From positions 1 through 64,000 of IMG/VR virus record IMGVR_UViG_3300037189_015965: a DNA stretch of 64,000 nt; one strand, 5' to 3'. A program made the position numbers and the translations under genes. This document shows positions 17,285 to 28,446 of the stretch, piece after piece. Every line of letters begins with the position of its first letter. The first letter of the stretch is position 1. The notes beneath the pieces were generated by a model, which searched no databases, had not been told where the DNA came from, and saw only the letters and a program-made list of their open reading frames with translations. Origin of the DNA: a virus.

Positions 17285-20200
17285 ATGGCCTTACCACCAT
17301 CCCTTACACGTATACGTAATAACCAAGTTTATAATAGTGATATCTATGCTGATGCAAAGGTTGTTACAAAGTCTATTAGTGGTGGTCTTTTAAGCGATAA
17401 TTTTACCTATACAGGTAATATGACCATTGGAAATCTCACAATCAGTGGTAATACTACTACAATTGATACCACAAATCTTGTAATTGCTGATCCAATGTTT
17501 AGCATTAATCGAAATGCTACTGGTGTGCCTGCATATGATCTTGGTATGATTATGGGTCGTGGTAGTTCAACTAACGTAGCATTTATTTGGGAAGAAAATG
17601 CTCAACAGTTTCAATTACAATATACGACACAAAGTACTGCAAGTACTACATTTGGAATAATAAACAATAGTGGTTTTGCAAATTTACAAGTTTATGGATT
17701 AGCTGCAAGTAATGCTACAATTGGTAGTGCAAGTTTAACTACTCTTAATACAAGCAGCACAATAACATCAAGTGGAAATATTTGGGCTGCAAGTGGAACT
17801 GCATCTACAAATACAACAACTGGTGCGTTGGTTGTGACTGGTGGTGCTGGTGTTAGTGGTGCATTGGTAGTTGGAACTGGCATTTCTATGCAAGGCAATG
17901 GAACTATCGTAACTGATCAAACGACTGCAACCGTATTCAATACTGTTTCTACCACAGTGAACGCTTTCCAAGCTGCAACTGCACTATCAATGGGTGCAAC
18001 ATCTGGCTCGTTGACATTAAGAAATCCAACTATCGTTAGTTCTTCAACTGCTGTTACTTTGTTTAACACTGTTGCAACAACAATGAATTTTGCTGGTGCT
18101 GCTACTGCACTTAAAATGGGTGCTACAAGTGGAACAGCAAATATTGCTAATCCTTTCCTTATTGGTAGTCAAACTACACAAAGTTTATATGATAATGTTG
18201 CAACAACAATGAATTTTGCTGGTGCTGCTACTAATATTAATATTGGTGCCACATCTGGTCTAGTAACTATTAAAAATGCAACCTTAAACTTACCAAATAC
18301 TACACAAGTATTGATGAATGGCGCAAATCCAACAATTGATACAAGTTCTACTGGCACTGCATCTGTCTTTAATGCAAACACTACAACTGTAAACATTGGT
18401 GGAGCAGCAACAACAGTTAGCATTGGTGCTGATACTGGTACAACTACCGTTAATAATGATTTAAAAGCAGATAATTTTACTTCTACTGGTGGCGGTCAAC
18501 ACATTGGTTATATAACTGGTGCAATTGGTGCCAACACACCTAATACTGGTGTATTCACAACTGCAACCGTTAATGGTACACTTAACGCTGCAACATTAAA
18601 TGCTGGTTCAATCGGTAATAGTGGTGCTACATTCGGCGGTGCTAGTATGACTCTTACTGGTAACGTAAGTGTAAACGCTGTTAGTGCTGGTCAAATCGGT
18701 AACACAACTACTATACTTGAAGGCACTATTGGTAGTGCTACACCAAGTCAACCGAATATTACAAGTCTTGGTACTTTATCATCTCTAACTGTCAGCGGTG
18801 CCGTAAATGCTAACACATTTAATGGTGTAGCAGTTTATGCTGGCACTATTGGTAATACTGGTGCGGCAATTACTGCCTCGACTGCAACACTAACAGGAAC
18901 AGCAAACAGCTATGGCAGTGGTCAAGGTGCATTACAAATAACTGGCGGTTTCTACGCTGGCGGTGACTCTTATATTGCGGGTAACTTAACTGTTGCTAAT
19001 CTTACAAGTCTTGGAAGTACTTCGCTTGTTGCCAATGCTCCGCTATTATACCTTGCGGTATCGGGTTTTACCAATTATAACTATGAAATAGGTTTCTACA
19101 GCCACAAATACGATGCTGCTGTTGGGTATAACCATACTGGTATTGTAAGAAATCACATAGACAATGCATGGTATGTATTCAGTAATCTTCGATCAGAACC
19201 AAGCACAACTGTTGATCTTGCAAATGCGTATCTAATATATGATACTGTAAAACTTGGTAATATCATTGCTTATAGTGGCAACACATCAACATCAACAACA
19301 ACTGGTGCTGCTGTAATTTATGGTGGTATGGGTGTTGGTGGTAACATCTATGCTGCTGCAATCCAAAATACTCCAATTGGTAATGGAACTGCATCTACTG
19401 GTGCATTTACTACTCTTACAACAAGTAGCACTATTACATCACAGGGAACTGTTGCTGCTCCTACTTTAAATGCAGGAACTATTGGTAATGCTGGCGCTAC
19501 GATTAGTGGTGCAAGTATGACTCTCACTGGTAACATAAGTGTAAATGCAGTAAGTGCTGGACAGATTGGTAATACAAATACAATTCTTGAAGGAACTATC
19601 GCTAGTGTTAGTTCTAGTCAACCAAACATTACTTCAATTGGCACATTGAATAGTTTAACAGTAACAGGCAATGCTTCTGTTGGAAACTTAAACAGTGCGG
19701 GCCAAGTTATTGGTTACTTAAATGGTGCAATAGGTGCTAACGTTCCAAATAGTGCTGTATTTACTAGTCTTTTAACAACAACAAGTGGTGGTAATGGTAA
19801 TGCATATATTGCTGGTAACTTAATTGTTACTGGTAATATCAATGCTATAACCGCAAATGTTTATACACAAGGTGGTATTTTCTACGGTTTACCAGTAACT
19901 GGTATGAATGCACTTTATGCTGGTCAAACTGGTTATACTCCACTTGCTAACGTAGTGGCTCAATTTAGCGGTAATACTAATAACTATACACAAATAAACC
20001 TAGAAAATAGCAATACTGGCGCACAAGCAAGTGGTGATATTGTTGTTACTGCTGATAATGGAACAGATGTTGACACTTTTATTGATATGGGTATCAACGG
20101 CAGCGGTTATAGTCAAGCTGCTTTTAGTTTAACAAAAGCAAATGACGGTTATCTATATGTTGCTGGTAATACAACAACTGGTGGTGGTAACCTTGTAATT

Positions 20201-21460
20201 TCTACAACTACTGCTAACGATATCATTTACTCACTTGGTGGTGTGGCTAATGCAAATGAGTTTGCTCGTATGAGAGCAAATACAAATAGTTTTGTTATTA
20301 GTAGCACAACTGCAAGTACAACTACTAACACAGGTGCACTGCAAGTTCGTGGCGGCGCTGGTATTTCTGGTGATCTAAATGTTGGTGGTAATATAAATGG
20401 AACTACATCAAAGAATGTTCCAACAATTTATACAAGCAACATTTACCCATACGCAAATGCTGGCAATATTAATCTATACCCACAATTAAACACAAATGTT
20501 ACAGTTAATGCAAATCAAATTGTTGCAAACCTTGTTGTTCACGGTAATAGTGCAGCTGGTTATCAAAATCTACTTACAACTAATGGTGCAACTGGACAAG
20601 TTGGAATTAAAGTAGCACCAAGCCAAATAGTTGGTAACACATCTCTGCAAATTAATGGCACAGATTCTATGATTATTCCAACTGGTGCACAGGCAAATCG
20701 TCCAAGTAATGCACAACAAGGTATGATACGTTTTAATACCAACAGCAGTCAATTGGAATTTTATACTGGAACAACTTGGAGTGGAACTGGGACTGCGTTT
20801 ACTATTATTACAGCAGATCAGTTTGTTGGTGATGGCAGTCAAACTAACTTTACATTAAGTCAAAGCACTACTACCGCAGGCACTTTGGTTTCAATTAATG
20901 GTGTTATACAGCTTCCAACTACTGCCTATAGTGTAAGTGGCACGACTCTTACATTTACAGAAGCACCATTAAGCACTGATATAATTGACGCACGTGCTCT
21001 TACTACAACAGGAACTGTTACAAGCATAACTGATGCTACTGGCGGTAATACAGTTGTTGCAAACACTGGTGGTGTATATACAACAGCAGTTAACAGTGTT
21101 GCACATCTTGCAAATAGTAGTGGTAATTTCTTTGGTGGTGGTATCAGCACATTAAGCGCAAATACAAGTTTAAGTGCGGGTGTTCCAACCATAATTGATA
21201 GTTTTTCAACAAGCACGTATCGTGGTGCAAAATATGTTGTTACATTGAGTGATTATACAAACAATAACTTTACACTTGCTGAAGTAGTTCTTGTGTGTGG
21301 CAGTAGCAACGCAAGTGTTCAAACCTATGGTGTAGTAAGCGCAAATGGAACTAGTATTGGTAACTTCTACGCTAACGTAAGTGGAACAACCGCAAGACTT
21401 TATGCAAACGCAGGCGTGTCAAGTTATGCTAAAGTCCAACAAATTTACATGCCTTTATAA
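17285..21460 (+). CDS. Giant tail fibre protein
   Basis: 1391 residues. N-terminus MALPPSLTRIRNNQVYNSDIY, then a TGNTTTIDTTNLVIADP motif typical of fibre heads. It has three TTGA(L/A)VV..GG.GV.G modules. It has two blocks of SGASMTLTGN(I/V)SVNAVSAGQIGNT (split) shared almost verbatim with 9201. A VTADNGTDVDTFIDMGING module is shared with 892 and 52631. Its C-terminal tip is GMIRFNTNSSQLEFYTG, GDGSQTNFTLSQ, then IIDSFSTSTYRGAKY, the last 90 residues being paralogous to those of 9201. It appears to be a mosaic of modules circulating among the fibre genes of this phage. Confidence 0.87.
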   Translation: MALPPSLTRIRNNQVYNSDIYADAKVVTKSISGGLLSDNFTYTGNMTIGNLTISGNTTTIDTTNLVIADPMFSINRNATGVPAYDLGMIMGRGSSTNVAFIWEENAQQFQLQYTTQSTASTTFGIINNSGFANLQVYGLAASNATIGSASLTTLNTSSTITSSGNIWAASGTASTNTTTGALVVTGGAGVSGALVVGTGISMQGNGTIVTDQTTATVFNTVSTTVNAFQAATALSMGATSGSLTLRNPTIVSSSTAVTLFNTVATTMNFAGAATALKMGATSGTANIANPFLIGSQTTQSLYDNVATTMNFAGAATNINIGATSGLVTIKNATLNLPNTTQVLMNGANPTIDTSSTGTASVFNANTTTVNIGGAATTVSIGADTGTTTVNNDLKADNFTSTGGGQHIGYITGAIGANTPNTGVFTTATVNGTLNAATLNAGSIGNSGATFGGASMTLTGNVSVNAVSAGQIGNTTTILEGTIGSATPSQPNITSLGTLSSLTVSGAVNANTFNGVAVYAGTIGNTGAAITASTATLTGTANSYGSGQGALQITGGFYAGGDSYIAGNLTVANLTSLGSTSLVANAPLLYLAVSGFTNYNYEIGFYSHKYDAAVGYNHTGIVRNHIDNAWYVFSNLRSEPSTTVDLANAYLIYDTVKLGNIIAYSGNTSTSTTTGAAVIYGGMGVGGNIYAAAIQNTPIGNGTASTGAFTTLTTSSTITSQGTVAAPTLNAGTIGNAGATISGASMTLTGNISVNAVSAGQIGNTNTILEGTIASVSSSQPNITSIGTLNSLTVTGNASVGNLNSAGQVIGYLNGAIGANVPNSAVFTSLLTTTSGGNGNAYIAGNLIVTGNINAITANVYTQGGIFYGLPVTGMNALYAGQTGYTPLANVVAQFSGNTNNYTQINLENSNTGAQASGDIVVTADNGTDVDTFIDMGINGSGYSQAAFSLTKANDGYLYVAGNTTTGGGNLVISTTTANDIIYSLGGVANANEFARMRANTNSFVISSTTASTTTNTGALQVRGGAGISGDLNVGGNINGTTSKNVPTIYTSNIYPYANAGNINLYPQLNTNVTVNANQIVANLVVHGNSAAGYQNLLTTNGATGQVGIKVAPSQIVGNTSLQINGTDSMIIPTGAQANRPSNAQQGMIRFNTNSSQLEFYTGTTWSGTGTAFTIITADQFVGDGSQTNFTLSQSTTTAGTLVSINGVIQLPTTAYSVSGTTLTFTEAPLSTDIIDARALTTTGTVTSITDATGGNTVVANTGGVYTTAVNSVAHLANSSGNFFGGGISTLSANTSLSAGVPTIIDSFSTSTYRGAKYVVTLSDYTNNNFTLAEVVLVCGSSNASVQTYGVVSANGTSIGNFYANVSGTTARLYANAGVSSYAKVQQIYMPL

Positions 21461-21484
21461 TAGCCAACAGGGAGATATGGAACT

Positions 21485-22804
21485 ATGGCTAATAGTAATT
21501 TTATAGTACACAATGGTCTTACAGTAGGACCAACAAGCATTGATGCTGTAAGTGGTAACCTTACAATTGGTGGCTCGCTTATAACAACTGGATCATCTGG
21601 ATTTTCAGTTACTGCACCTGCGGGTAGCAATGGTTATGGAACAATTTATGCTAACAATTATAGTGGCAGTGTTAGTGCGTATATAGTTGCAGATAACAGC
21701 TATACCCACTTTGGTAGTGCAAGTGCAACACAACTTAATTTTAAAATGGCAAGTCAAACACCTGCATTTATTGCTGCGAATGGTAGTGTTATTATTACTG
21801 GTAATACTTCACTACAAGCTGGCGGCGCAGGAAATCTTTTTGTTCGTAACAATACTGGTAGTGCCGTTGGTATGGCAATTACTGATGCAACAAGTTTCCA
21901 CGTTGGTTCTGTAACAAACAGTCAGTTTAACTTAAAACAGAATGATACTACTCGTGCTTATATTGATACAACTGGTAACGTTAACATTGTAAACAGTCTT
22001 ATTGTTAGTGGTAACTTACAAGTTACTGGAGCTATTACAACAAGTGGTTCAAGTAACATTGTTACAGATAATAAAAATCTTGTATTAGCAAACAACCAAA
22101 ATACAACAAGTGGTGTTGATGGTGCTGGTATCCTACTTGGAAATAATAGTGTTGTAACTTGGACTTATAACAATGCTGCTAGTGCTTGGCGTAGTAATCA
22201 AAATATACTTCCAACAACAAACAATACACTAAACCTTGGTGGTCCAAGCAATTACTTTAACACAATATTTGTTGGTAATGTTTATAGTAGTGGTCCTGTT
22301 ACAGCAACTACTGGAACATTTAGTGGTGCTGTATCACCAAGTGCTAACGCATCTGTAAATCTTGGCACAACTAGTTTATATTGGAATAACGTATATGCAG
22401 TAAACTTCCTTGGAACCTCAACCACAGCAAAATACGCTGACTTGGCCGAACGTTATACAAGTGATGTAGATTATGAACCAGGTACAGTAGTTGATTTTGG
22501 TGGAACTGCTGAAGTTACATTAAGCAATATCAATGCTAGTCAATATGTTGCTGGTGTAGTATCAACTAATCCTGCTTATCTCATGAATGGTGGTTTAGAA
22601 GAGAACTTTGTTGCTGTTGCACTACAAGGTCGTGTTCCATGTAAAGTCACAGGACCAATTGAAAAAGGTGCTATGATGGTCAGTAACGGTGATGGAACTG
22701 CTCGTATGGAACGCAATCCAAAAATTGGTAGTGTTATTGGTAAAGCACTTCAAAGTATGGGTGATGGCGTAGGTGTAATAGAGGTGGTGGTTGGTCGTCT
22801 CTAA
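21485..22804 (+). CDS. Fibre protein with conserved 'ADLAERY' C-terminal domain
   Basis: 439 residues. N-terminal repeat region (NFIVHNGLTVGPTSID, as in short fibre heads), then the C-terminal 120 residues AKYADLAERYTSD, PGTVVDFGG, VAGVVSTNPAYLMN, LQGRVPCKVTGPIEKG. The same C-terminal domain makes up most of the protein at 28447. It is widespread at the ends of marine T4-like phage fibres and resembles self-processing G2-type tail domains; cleavage is not established here. Start preceded by GGGAGATATGGAACT. Confidence 0.8.
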   Translation: MANSNFIVHNGLTVGPTSIDAVSGNLTIGGSLITTGSSGFSVTAPAGSNGYGTIYANNYSGSVSAYIVADNSYTHFGSASATQLNFKMASQTPAFIAANGSVIITGNTSLQAGGAGNLFVRNNTGSAVGMAITDATSFHVGSVTNSQFNLKQNDTTRAYIDTTGNVNIVNSLIVSGNLQVTGAITTSGSSNIVTDNKNLVLANNQNTTSGVDGAGILLGNNSVVTWTYNNAASAWRSNQNILPTTNNTLNLGGPSNYFNTIFVGNVYSSGPVTATTGTFSGAVSPSANASVNLGTTSLYWNNVYAVNFLGTSTTAKYADLAERYTSDVDYEPGTVVDFGGTAEVTLSNINASQYVAGVVSTNPAYLMNGGLEENFVAVALQGRVPCKVTGPIEKGAMMVSNGDGTARMERNPKIGSVIGKALQSMGDGVGVIEVVVGRL

Positions 22805-22807
22805 TAG

Positions 22808-22815
22808 GGTAAATA
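22808..22815 (+). promoter_or_regulatory. Late-type box
   Basis: GGTAAATA 18 nt before the start at 22834, identical to the box at 864; AGAGA follows. Confidence 0.55.
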
Positions 22816-22833
22816 CTATATTAGAGAACTTAA

Positions 22834-24996
22834 ATGGCATTAACTCGTCTCGTTAACGATTACAAAGATAGCGTAAAAGCATCATCAACTGGTGCTAACA
22901 TAAATCTTGGCGCTGCACCAAACACACTTGACGGCGTAAGTTTGTCAGCAAATGATCGTGTTCTTGTTAAAGACCAAACACCTACTTCACTTAATGGTAT
23001 CTATCGTGTAACTACTTTAGGAACAGGTTCTAATGGTAGTTGGACACGTAGTAGTGATTTTAATGATTGGCGTGAAATTAGTCCTGGCGCAATGGTGTTT
23101 GTAGAAGCAGGAACAATAAACGGTAATGCATTTTATTTTATTAATGGTGGCGGTTCTAACGTTACAATTAATACTACATCAATTAATTTTACAAACCTTT
23201 ATAGCGTTAATTCTAATGTTACATCATTTCCTGGCAATGTTAATATTGCGGGAACTTTAAATGTTATTGGTAATATTGTTACACAATCATATGAAACAGT
23301 TACACTTACTGAATATGCAAATGTTCAAAATGTTGCTGGTAATATTAATGTAACAAATAATGGTAATATAAACGTTGCTGCTGGTGGAAACATTTATCTT
23401 GGTTCTACTGCGGTTCCTCGTTTTAGAACTGGGAATGTCGCACCAACTGCTCCTAATTTGGGTGATACTTGGTATCAGGGTAATACCGATATTCTTTATG
23501 AATATATTCAAGATGCTTACAATAACAAATATTGGTTAGATTTAAGTAGCAATCCAAGTAGTTATGGTAATTTAACTGTAGCTAATACGCTTACAGTAAC
23601 TGGTAATTTAAACATAGATGTTAACAGTTTAAATGTTACTGGCGGAACCGCTGGTTATTTTTTACGCACAGATGGCAACGGCAATCTAAGTTGGGTTGCT
23701 GTTACTGCATCTGCTGGTGGTAGTAATACCATGGTTCAATTTAGTGATGCTGGTTCATTAGGTGGTGCAACATATATTCAGTATAATAAAACAAGTGGTA
23801 ATCTTGTATCTAACAGCACAACACAAAGCACTTCAACTAGCACAGGTGCGCTAGTTCTTGCTGGTGGCTTGGGTGTTGGTGGTAACATTTATGCTGCTAA
23901 TATATTAATTGGTTCAACTACTACACTAACTGGTGTCCAAAACATCGGTTTAATTGCTGGTAGTAGTGCTTATCTAACTATTATGGGCGCACGTCTTGGT
24001 GATACTGGTAGCCAAGTTACTGGTGTTGGTGCTCTTGAAATTCAAGGAAGCAGCGGTAGCGGCAGTGGTATCCAAAGTAAGATTGACTTTGTTGACAAAG
24101 TGCCTGGTGGAAATACACTTGTCAATAGTGCACGTATAAGTGTAACAAATAGTGCAACAGCAACCAACGTTGGTCAAATGGTGTTTAGCACTTATAATGG
24201 TTCTTCACTTGTTGAAGCCATGCGCATATATGAAAATGGTAATATCATAACACCAAGCACTACTACAATTACCCAAGGGACTTTATCTGCTAATACAGTA
24301 AATGCTAATGCATTTTACAGTAATTACTATCTTTATAGTAATGGTAGCACTATAACTACGCCTGCTGGTGGTAGCAACACATTTGTTCAATTTAATGATG
24401 GAACAAACTTTGGTGGTGCAACTTATCTACAATATAATAAAACAAGTGGCAATCTTGTATCTAATAGTGCAACAACATCTACTTCTTCAACAACTGGTGC
24501 ATTGGTAGTAAGTGGTGGTGTAGGAGTTGGTGGTAATTTAAATGTAAATGGTAATGTAACTGCAAATGCACTTTACAGTAATAGTCATTATTATTCAAAT
24601 GGAACACCAATTATAAGTTCTATATATGATTTAGATGATTTAAGTAATTATGTTGATGGTAGAACTAATACTTTTTCATTAACTTATAATAAAGCCAATG
24701 TTACTATATTAAGTCCATGGCAATTAACAGTAACAGTTAATGGACAATTACAACCTGCATGGGCTTACAATATTGAAAGTTTATGGCAAAGTTTTGTCCT
24801 TACTGGTAATAAAGGATATACGGTTATAAATTATTATTATCCAAATGGAACAGTGTTATCTGGTCCACTTATTAAGTTTGCAGATTCATTACCAATAGCC
24901 AGCCAAGTTTTGGTTAGAACAGTTACTGGAAGTTACAGCCAACCTCCAAAAATATATCCATTTAAACCAGTTGATATATTGCTAGGCGCAGATTAA
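22834..24996 (+). CDS. Tail fibre protein with 'VLVKDQT' head domain
   Basis: 720 residues. The first 125 residues (VLVKDQTPTSLNGIYRV, SWTRSSDFNDWREI, GAMVFVEAGT) form a compact module widely found in phage and bacterial fibre proteins. A repeat shaft follows with two TTGAL(V)V.GG.GVGGN modules and two nearly identical FVQFNDG...GGATYLQYNKTSGNLVSN blocks. The C-terminus (DLDDLSNYVDGRTNTF, LTYNKANVTI...VTVNGQLQPAW) is a beta domain seen at fibre tips. Its own late-type box lies upstream. Confidence 0.83.
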   Translation: MALTRLVNDYKDSVKASSTGANINLGAAPNTLDGVSLSANDRVLVKDQTPTSLNGIYRVTTLGTGSNGSWTRSSDFNDWREISPGAMVFVEAGTINGNAFYFINGGGSNVTINTTSINFTNLYSVNSNVTSFPGNVNIAGTLNVIGNIVTQSYETVTLTEYANVQNVAGNINVTNNGNINVAAGGNIYLGSTAVPRFRTGNVAPTAPNLGDTWYQGNTDILYEYIQDAYNNKYWLDLSSNPSSYGNLTVANTLTVTGNLNIDVNSLNVTGGTAGYFLRTDGNGNLSWVAVTASAGGSNTMVQFSDAGSLGGATYIQYNKTSGNLVSNSTTQSTSTSTGALVLAGGLGVGGNIYAANILIGSTTTLTGVQNIGLIAGSSAYLTIMGARLGDTGSQVTGVGALEIQGSSGSGSGIQSKIDFVDKVPGGNTLVNSARISVTNSATATNVGQMVFSTYNGSSLVEAMRIYENGNIITPSTTTITQGTLSANTVNANAFYSNYYLYSNGSTITTPAGGSNTFVQFNDGTNFGGATYLQYNKTSGNLVSNSATTSTSSTTGALVVSGGVGVGGNLNVNGNVTANALYSNSHYYSNGTPIISSIYDLDDLSNYVDGRTNTFSLTYNKANVTILSPWQLTVTVNGQLQPAWAYNIESLWQSFVLTGNKGYTVINYYYPNGTVLSGPLIKFADSLPIASQVLVRTVTGSYSQPPKIYPFKPVDILLGAD

Positions 24997-25004
24997 CATA
25001 AATA
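24997..25004 (+). promoter_or_regulatory. T4-type late promoter box
   Basis: CATAAATA 28 nt before the start at 25033, overlapping the end of the previous gene's stop region; CAGGGA is the ribosome-binding site. Confidence 0.8.
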
Positions 25005-25032
25005 TCTGTAATCGTAACAACAGGGACTTCTT

Positions 25033-28000
25033 ATGTCAAGAAACGTTATTTTAGACCAATATTATACATTTAATCCAACTACACGCACAATTGTGATTAA
25101 CAAAGTTATTCCACGTGAACGTATGATATTGATTACAAACGTCACAACAAACACTGTAATTTACAATTTTAGCGATAATAGTCTTACAGCTACAAGTTAT
25201 ACAATTACTTCTGACAGCACAGGTCAAAATAACTATACAACTATTGTTCTTAACTACAACACAGTTGCCATGAGTTCATCTGATAAATTGCAGATTATTA
25301 CCGATACATTTGACCAATCATTTACTCCGAGTGAAACACTAACTGACCCTGTTAATAAGTTTAGAATATCACAACCACAAGCGTTGATTGATACTGACTT
25401 TGAATATGGTTCACAGTCAACCAAGTGGGAATCACTTGCTCTTATTAATAATCGTCCATTTGCATATTATACTAACACAACACAGACATATACTGATATT
25501 ACGGCTACAAATGGTAGTAGAACTGTTTTAGTTTCTACATCTACACCTCCAACATTAGGTAGTGTTGTGTATATACAAGATACAATTTGGGCAGGTGCGG
25601 ACGGACTTTATGTTGTTGATGCTGTAGTAGCAAGCACAAGTTTTAGTTATACTGCAAAATATACATATACAGGAACTACTGGTAGTATTAACAATGCAGG
25701 CGTAACTGCAATTTATACTGGTAAACAATTTGCAAATGCACAAATAGGTATTGCAAATATTGATTTAGTAAGCAGTAATTTGTTGGTAGTTACCACAAGT
25801 GTTCCTCATGGTTTAAGTTTAGGCAATGAAATAGCAATTACAGGTGCTAACGCTACGACTCCACCAAATGGTAGTTGGACTGTAACAACTGTTCCAAATG
25901 CAACTGCATTTACAACTTATGTAGCTAGTGCACCAGCAAGTTATGTTAAAACAAGCAATTTATTGACCATCACAACAACCGCAAATAGTGTAACGGCTAC
26001 TTGTAGTGCAACTGCTAACGCATTTACTGGACAATATATTCAGCCAACAACTGGTATTCCTTTTGGAACATACATTACAGGTAACGTAACAAATACAAGT
26101 ATTACATTAAGTAATCCTGCTAATGCCAGTGCAAGTAATACTGTTGTCACTGCGACTGCAAATATGTTTGTTCGTCCACCAGGTTTAACAGTTCACCGTG
26201 CATTTGATGGCGGTGTTCAGTTCAGCACAAATGCTCAAAGCCATAACCAACAATATGTTCGTCAAACTCGTCGTTACTTCCGTTACCAAAGTGGTAAGGG
26301 TATTCAAATGAGCACTGGCACAATTATGAAGCCAAACTTTAACGTTGATTCATTAACTGCCAATGCTTTAACAGCAGGTAGCACAGCAACTGTTGTTACC
26401 AAACAAGCTCATAATGTTAATCCTGGTGTTTCAATCACTATTTCGGGTGCAAATGAAACTGGTTATAATGGCACATTTACGGTTGCTGCAGTTAAAGATG
26501 CCTATACATTCACATATACATTGTCAGCCGCTGTAACTGCTACAACAGCAAGTGGTCCTGTTGTTGTAAGTGTTGTTGGGTGGTATAATGCTGCTGTACG
26601 TACAGGTATGTTTGATAGTCAAAATGGTATTTTCTTTGAGTTTGATGGTCAAACATTATATGCAGTTCGTCGTAGTAGCACACAACAAATAAGTGGATTT
26701 GTCAGCGTCAATGCTGGTAGTAGCACTGTAACTGGTCAAACAGTAAACGGTGTAAGCACTATCTTTAGTAAGCAACTACAACCAAATGATTTTATTGTTA
26801 TTAAGGGCATGAGTTATCGTATTGTCAATATTGCTAGTGATACAAGTATGACTATCTCACCTGCTTATCGTGGTGTTGCAAACTTAACAAATGCTATTGT
26901 AAGCAAAACTGTTGACCTACGTATTCCACAAAATCTTTGGAATATTGATAAGTGTGATGGAACAGGACCAAGCGGATTTAACATGAACCTTGCCAAGATG
27001 CAAATGTTCTATATGGATTATAGTTGGTATGGTGCAGGTTTCATTCGTTGGGGCTTCCGTGGAGCAGATGGCAACGTAATTTATTGTCATAAACTTGCAA
27101 ACAACAATTATAATAATGAAGCATATATGCGCAGTGGTAACTTACCAGGCCGTTATGAAACAAATACATTTTCAAAATATGGCATTTTGACACAAAGTGC
27201 AGCTGGTGGTGATAACGTAATTTATATAAGTGATTGGAGTGGTTGGCCAACAAGTGGAACTGCAGTAATTAGAAATGCAACTCAACAGGAATACATCAAT
27301 TATACTGGTGTTTCTCAAGCAGCTACACTGACTGGCACATTAACTTATGGCAGTAGTACTATTGGTATGACAAGCACAAGTGGTGTTTCTACTGGACAAT
27401 ATGTAATTGGAACAGGTATTCCAAGCGGTGCATATGTTATAAGCATAGCTACAAATTCAAGCGTTGTCTTAAGTGTTGCTGTAACAGCAACTGGTTCACA
27501 AACACTTTATTTTGGACCATCATTAACTGGTGTAACTCGTGCACAGGCAGGTGGTGCATTAACATTTACGCTATCAACAACAAGTAATGTTATTACAGGT
27601 GCAAGCACAAGTGGTGTTCAAATTGGACAATATGTAACAGGTGTTGGTATTCCACAAGGCACTTATGTTGTAAGTTTTGTTGCTAATACAAGCGTTACAT
27701 TAAGTCAATATCCAGTTTCAAGTGGTAGCCAAACTGTTACATTTAGCCCAATGGGTATGAGCAGTGGACAAACTTGGACTTATAGTGCAACTGCACCTAT
27801 TGCAGTTGAAAGTCATAGTCCTGCATTTGCACCAACTATCAGTCACTGGGGAACTAGTGTTATTATGGACGGTCGCTTTGATGACGATAAATCATTCGTG
27901 TTTATTCAGGGCATGAATACAAACATCAGTGTTAATTCAGGCGCACGTAATGCCATTATGAGTTTCCGACTTTCACCAAGTGTCAGTAACGGTATTACTG

Positions 28001-28437
28001 GTAACCAACTTGGTCAGCGTGAAATTGTAAATCGTATGCAGATGGTTCTGCGTCAAATGGACTTGTTTAGTAACGGTTCATTCTTGATTCAGTTATTCCT
28101 TAACGGCACCACTGCATATACAAGTGATAGTTGGACATCTGTTGGTGGTAGTAGTTTTGCACAATACATCATTCACTTTGGTGGCACAACAATTAGCGGT
28201 GGTGAGCCTATCTTTGGTTTCTATACAAACTTTGCTACAAGTGCGGCAGCGGCTACTCAACAAGACCTTAACTTGGTCCGTGATATGGGAACAAGTATAT
28301 TAAGTGGTGGAGTATCAACTGGTGCTATTCAAGTTTATCCTGATGGACCAGATGTTGTTACAATTGTTGCAACAAATATTGGTGCTTCAACTGGAACTAT
28401 TCAGGCACGTTTGAGTTGGACAGAAGCGCAAGCATAA
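25033..28437 (+). CDS. Large conserved virion structural protein
   Basis: 1134 residues. It is less repetitive than the fibres. The motif ISQPQALIDTDFEYG followed by SQSTKWE near residue 115 is a signature of a large structural protein conserved in T4-like phages of marine bacteria. Ig-like or beta-sandwich repeats follow (VPHGLSLGNEIAITGAN; KQAHNVNPGVSITISGAN). Near residue 640 is a non-repetitive core (WNIDKCDGTGPSGFNMNLAK, MQMFYMDYSWYGAGFIRWGF) with unusually many aromatic residues, which may be the functional head. It heads a late unit with 28447 and 29007. Confidence 0.78.
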   Translation: MSRNVILDQYYTFNPTTRTIVINKVIPRERMILITNVTTNTVIYNFSDNSLTATSYTITSDSTGQNNYTTIVLNYNTVAMSSSDKLQIITDTFDQSFTPSETLTDPVNKFRISQPQALIDTDFEYGSQSTKWESLALINNRPFAYYTNTTQTYTDITATNGSRTVLVSTSTPPTLGSVVYIQDTIWAGADGLYVVDAVVASTSFSYTAKYTYTGTTGSINNAGVTAIYTGKQFANAQIGIANIDLVSSNLLVVTTSVPHGLSLGNEIAITGANATTPPNGSWTVTTVPNATAFTTYVASAPASYVKTSNLLTITTTANSVTATCSATANAFTGQYIQPTTGIPFGTYITGNVTNTSITLSNPANASASNTVVTATANMFVRPPGLTVHRAFDGGVQFSTNAQSHNQQYVRQTRRYFRYQSGKGIQMSTGTIMKPNFNVDSLTANALTAGSTATVVTKQAHNVNPGVSITISGANETGYNGTFTVAAVKDAYTFTYTLSAAVTATTASGPVVVSVVGWYNAAVRTGMFDSQNGIFFEFDGQTLYAVRRSSTQQISGFVSVNAGSSTVTGQTVNGVSTIFSKQLQPNDFIVIKGMSYRIVNIASDTSMTISPAYRGVANLTNAIVSKTVDLRIPQNLWNIDKCDGTGPSGFNMNLAKMQMFYMDYSWYGAGFIRWGFRGADGNVIYCHKLANNNYNNEAYMRSGNLPGRYETNTFSKYGILTQSAAGGDNVIYISDWSGWPTSGTAVIRNATQQEYINYTGVSQAATLTGTLTYGSSTIGMTSTSGVSTGQYVIGTGIPSGAYVISIATNSSVVLSVAVTATGSQTLYFGPSLTGVTRAQAGGALTFTLSTTSNVITGASTSGVQIGQYVTGVGIPQGTYVVSFVANTSVTLSQYPVSSGSQTVTFSPMGMSSGQTWTYSATAPIAVESHSPAFAPTISHWGTSVIMDGRFDDDKSFVFIQGMNTNISVNSGARNAIMSFRLSPSVSNGITGNQLGQREIVNRMQMVLRQMDLFSNGSFLIQLFLNGTTAYTSDSWTSVGGSSFAQYIIHFGGTTISGGEPIFGFYTNFATSAAAATQQDLNLVRDMGTSILSGGVSTGAIQVYPDGPDVVTIVATNIGASTGTIQARLSWTEAQA

Positions 28438-28446
28438 GGAGTTGCG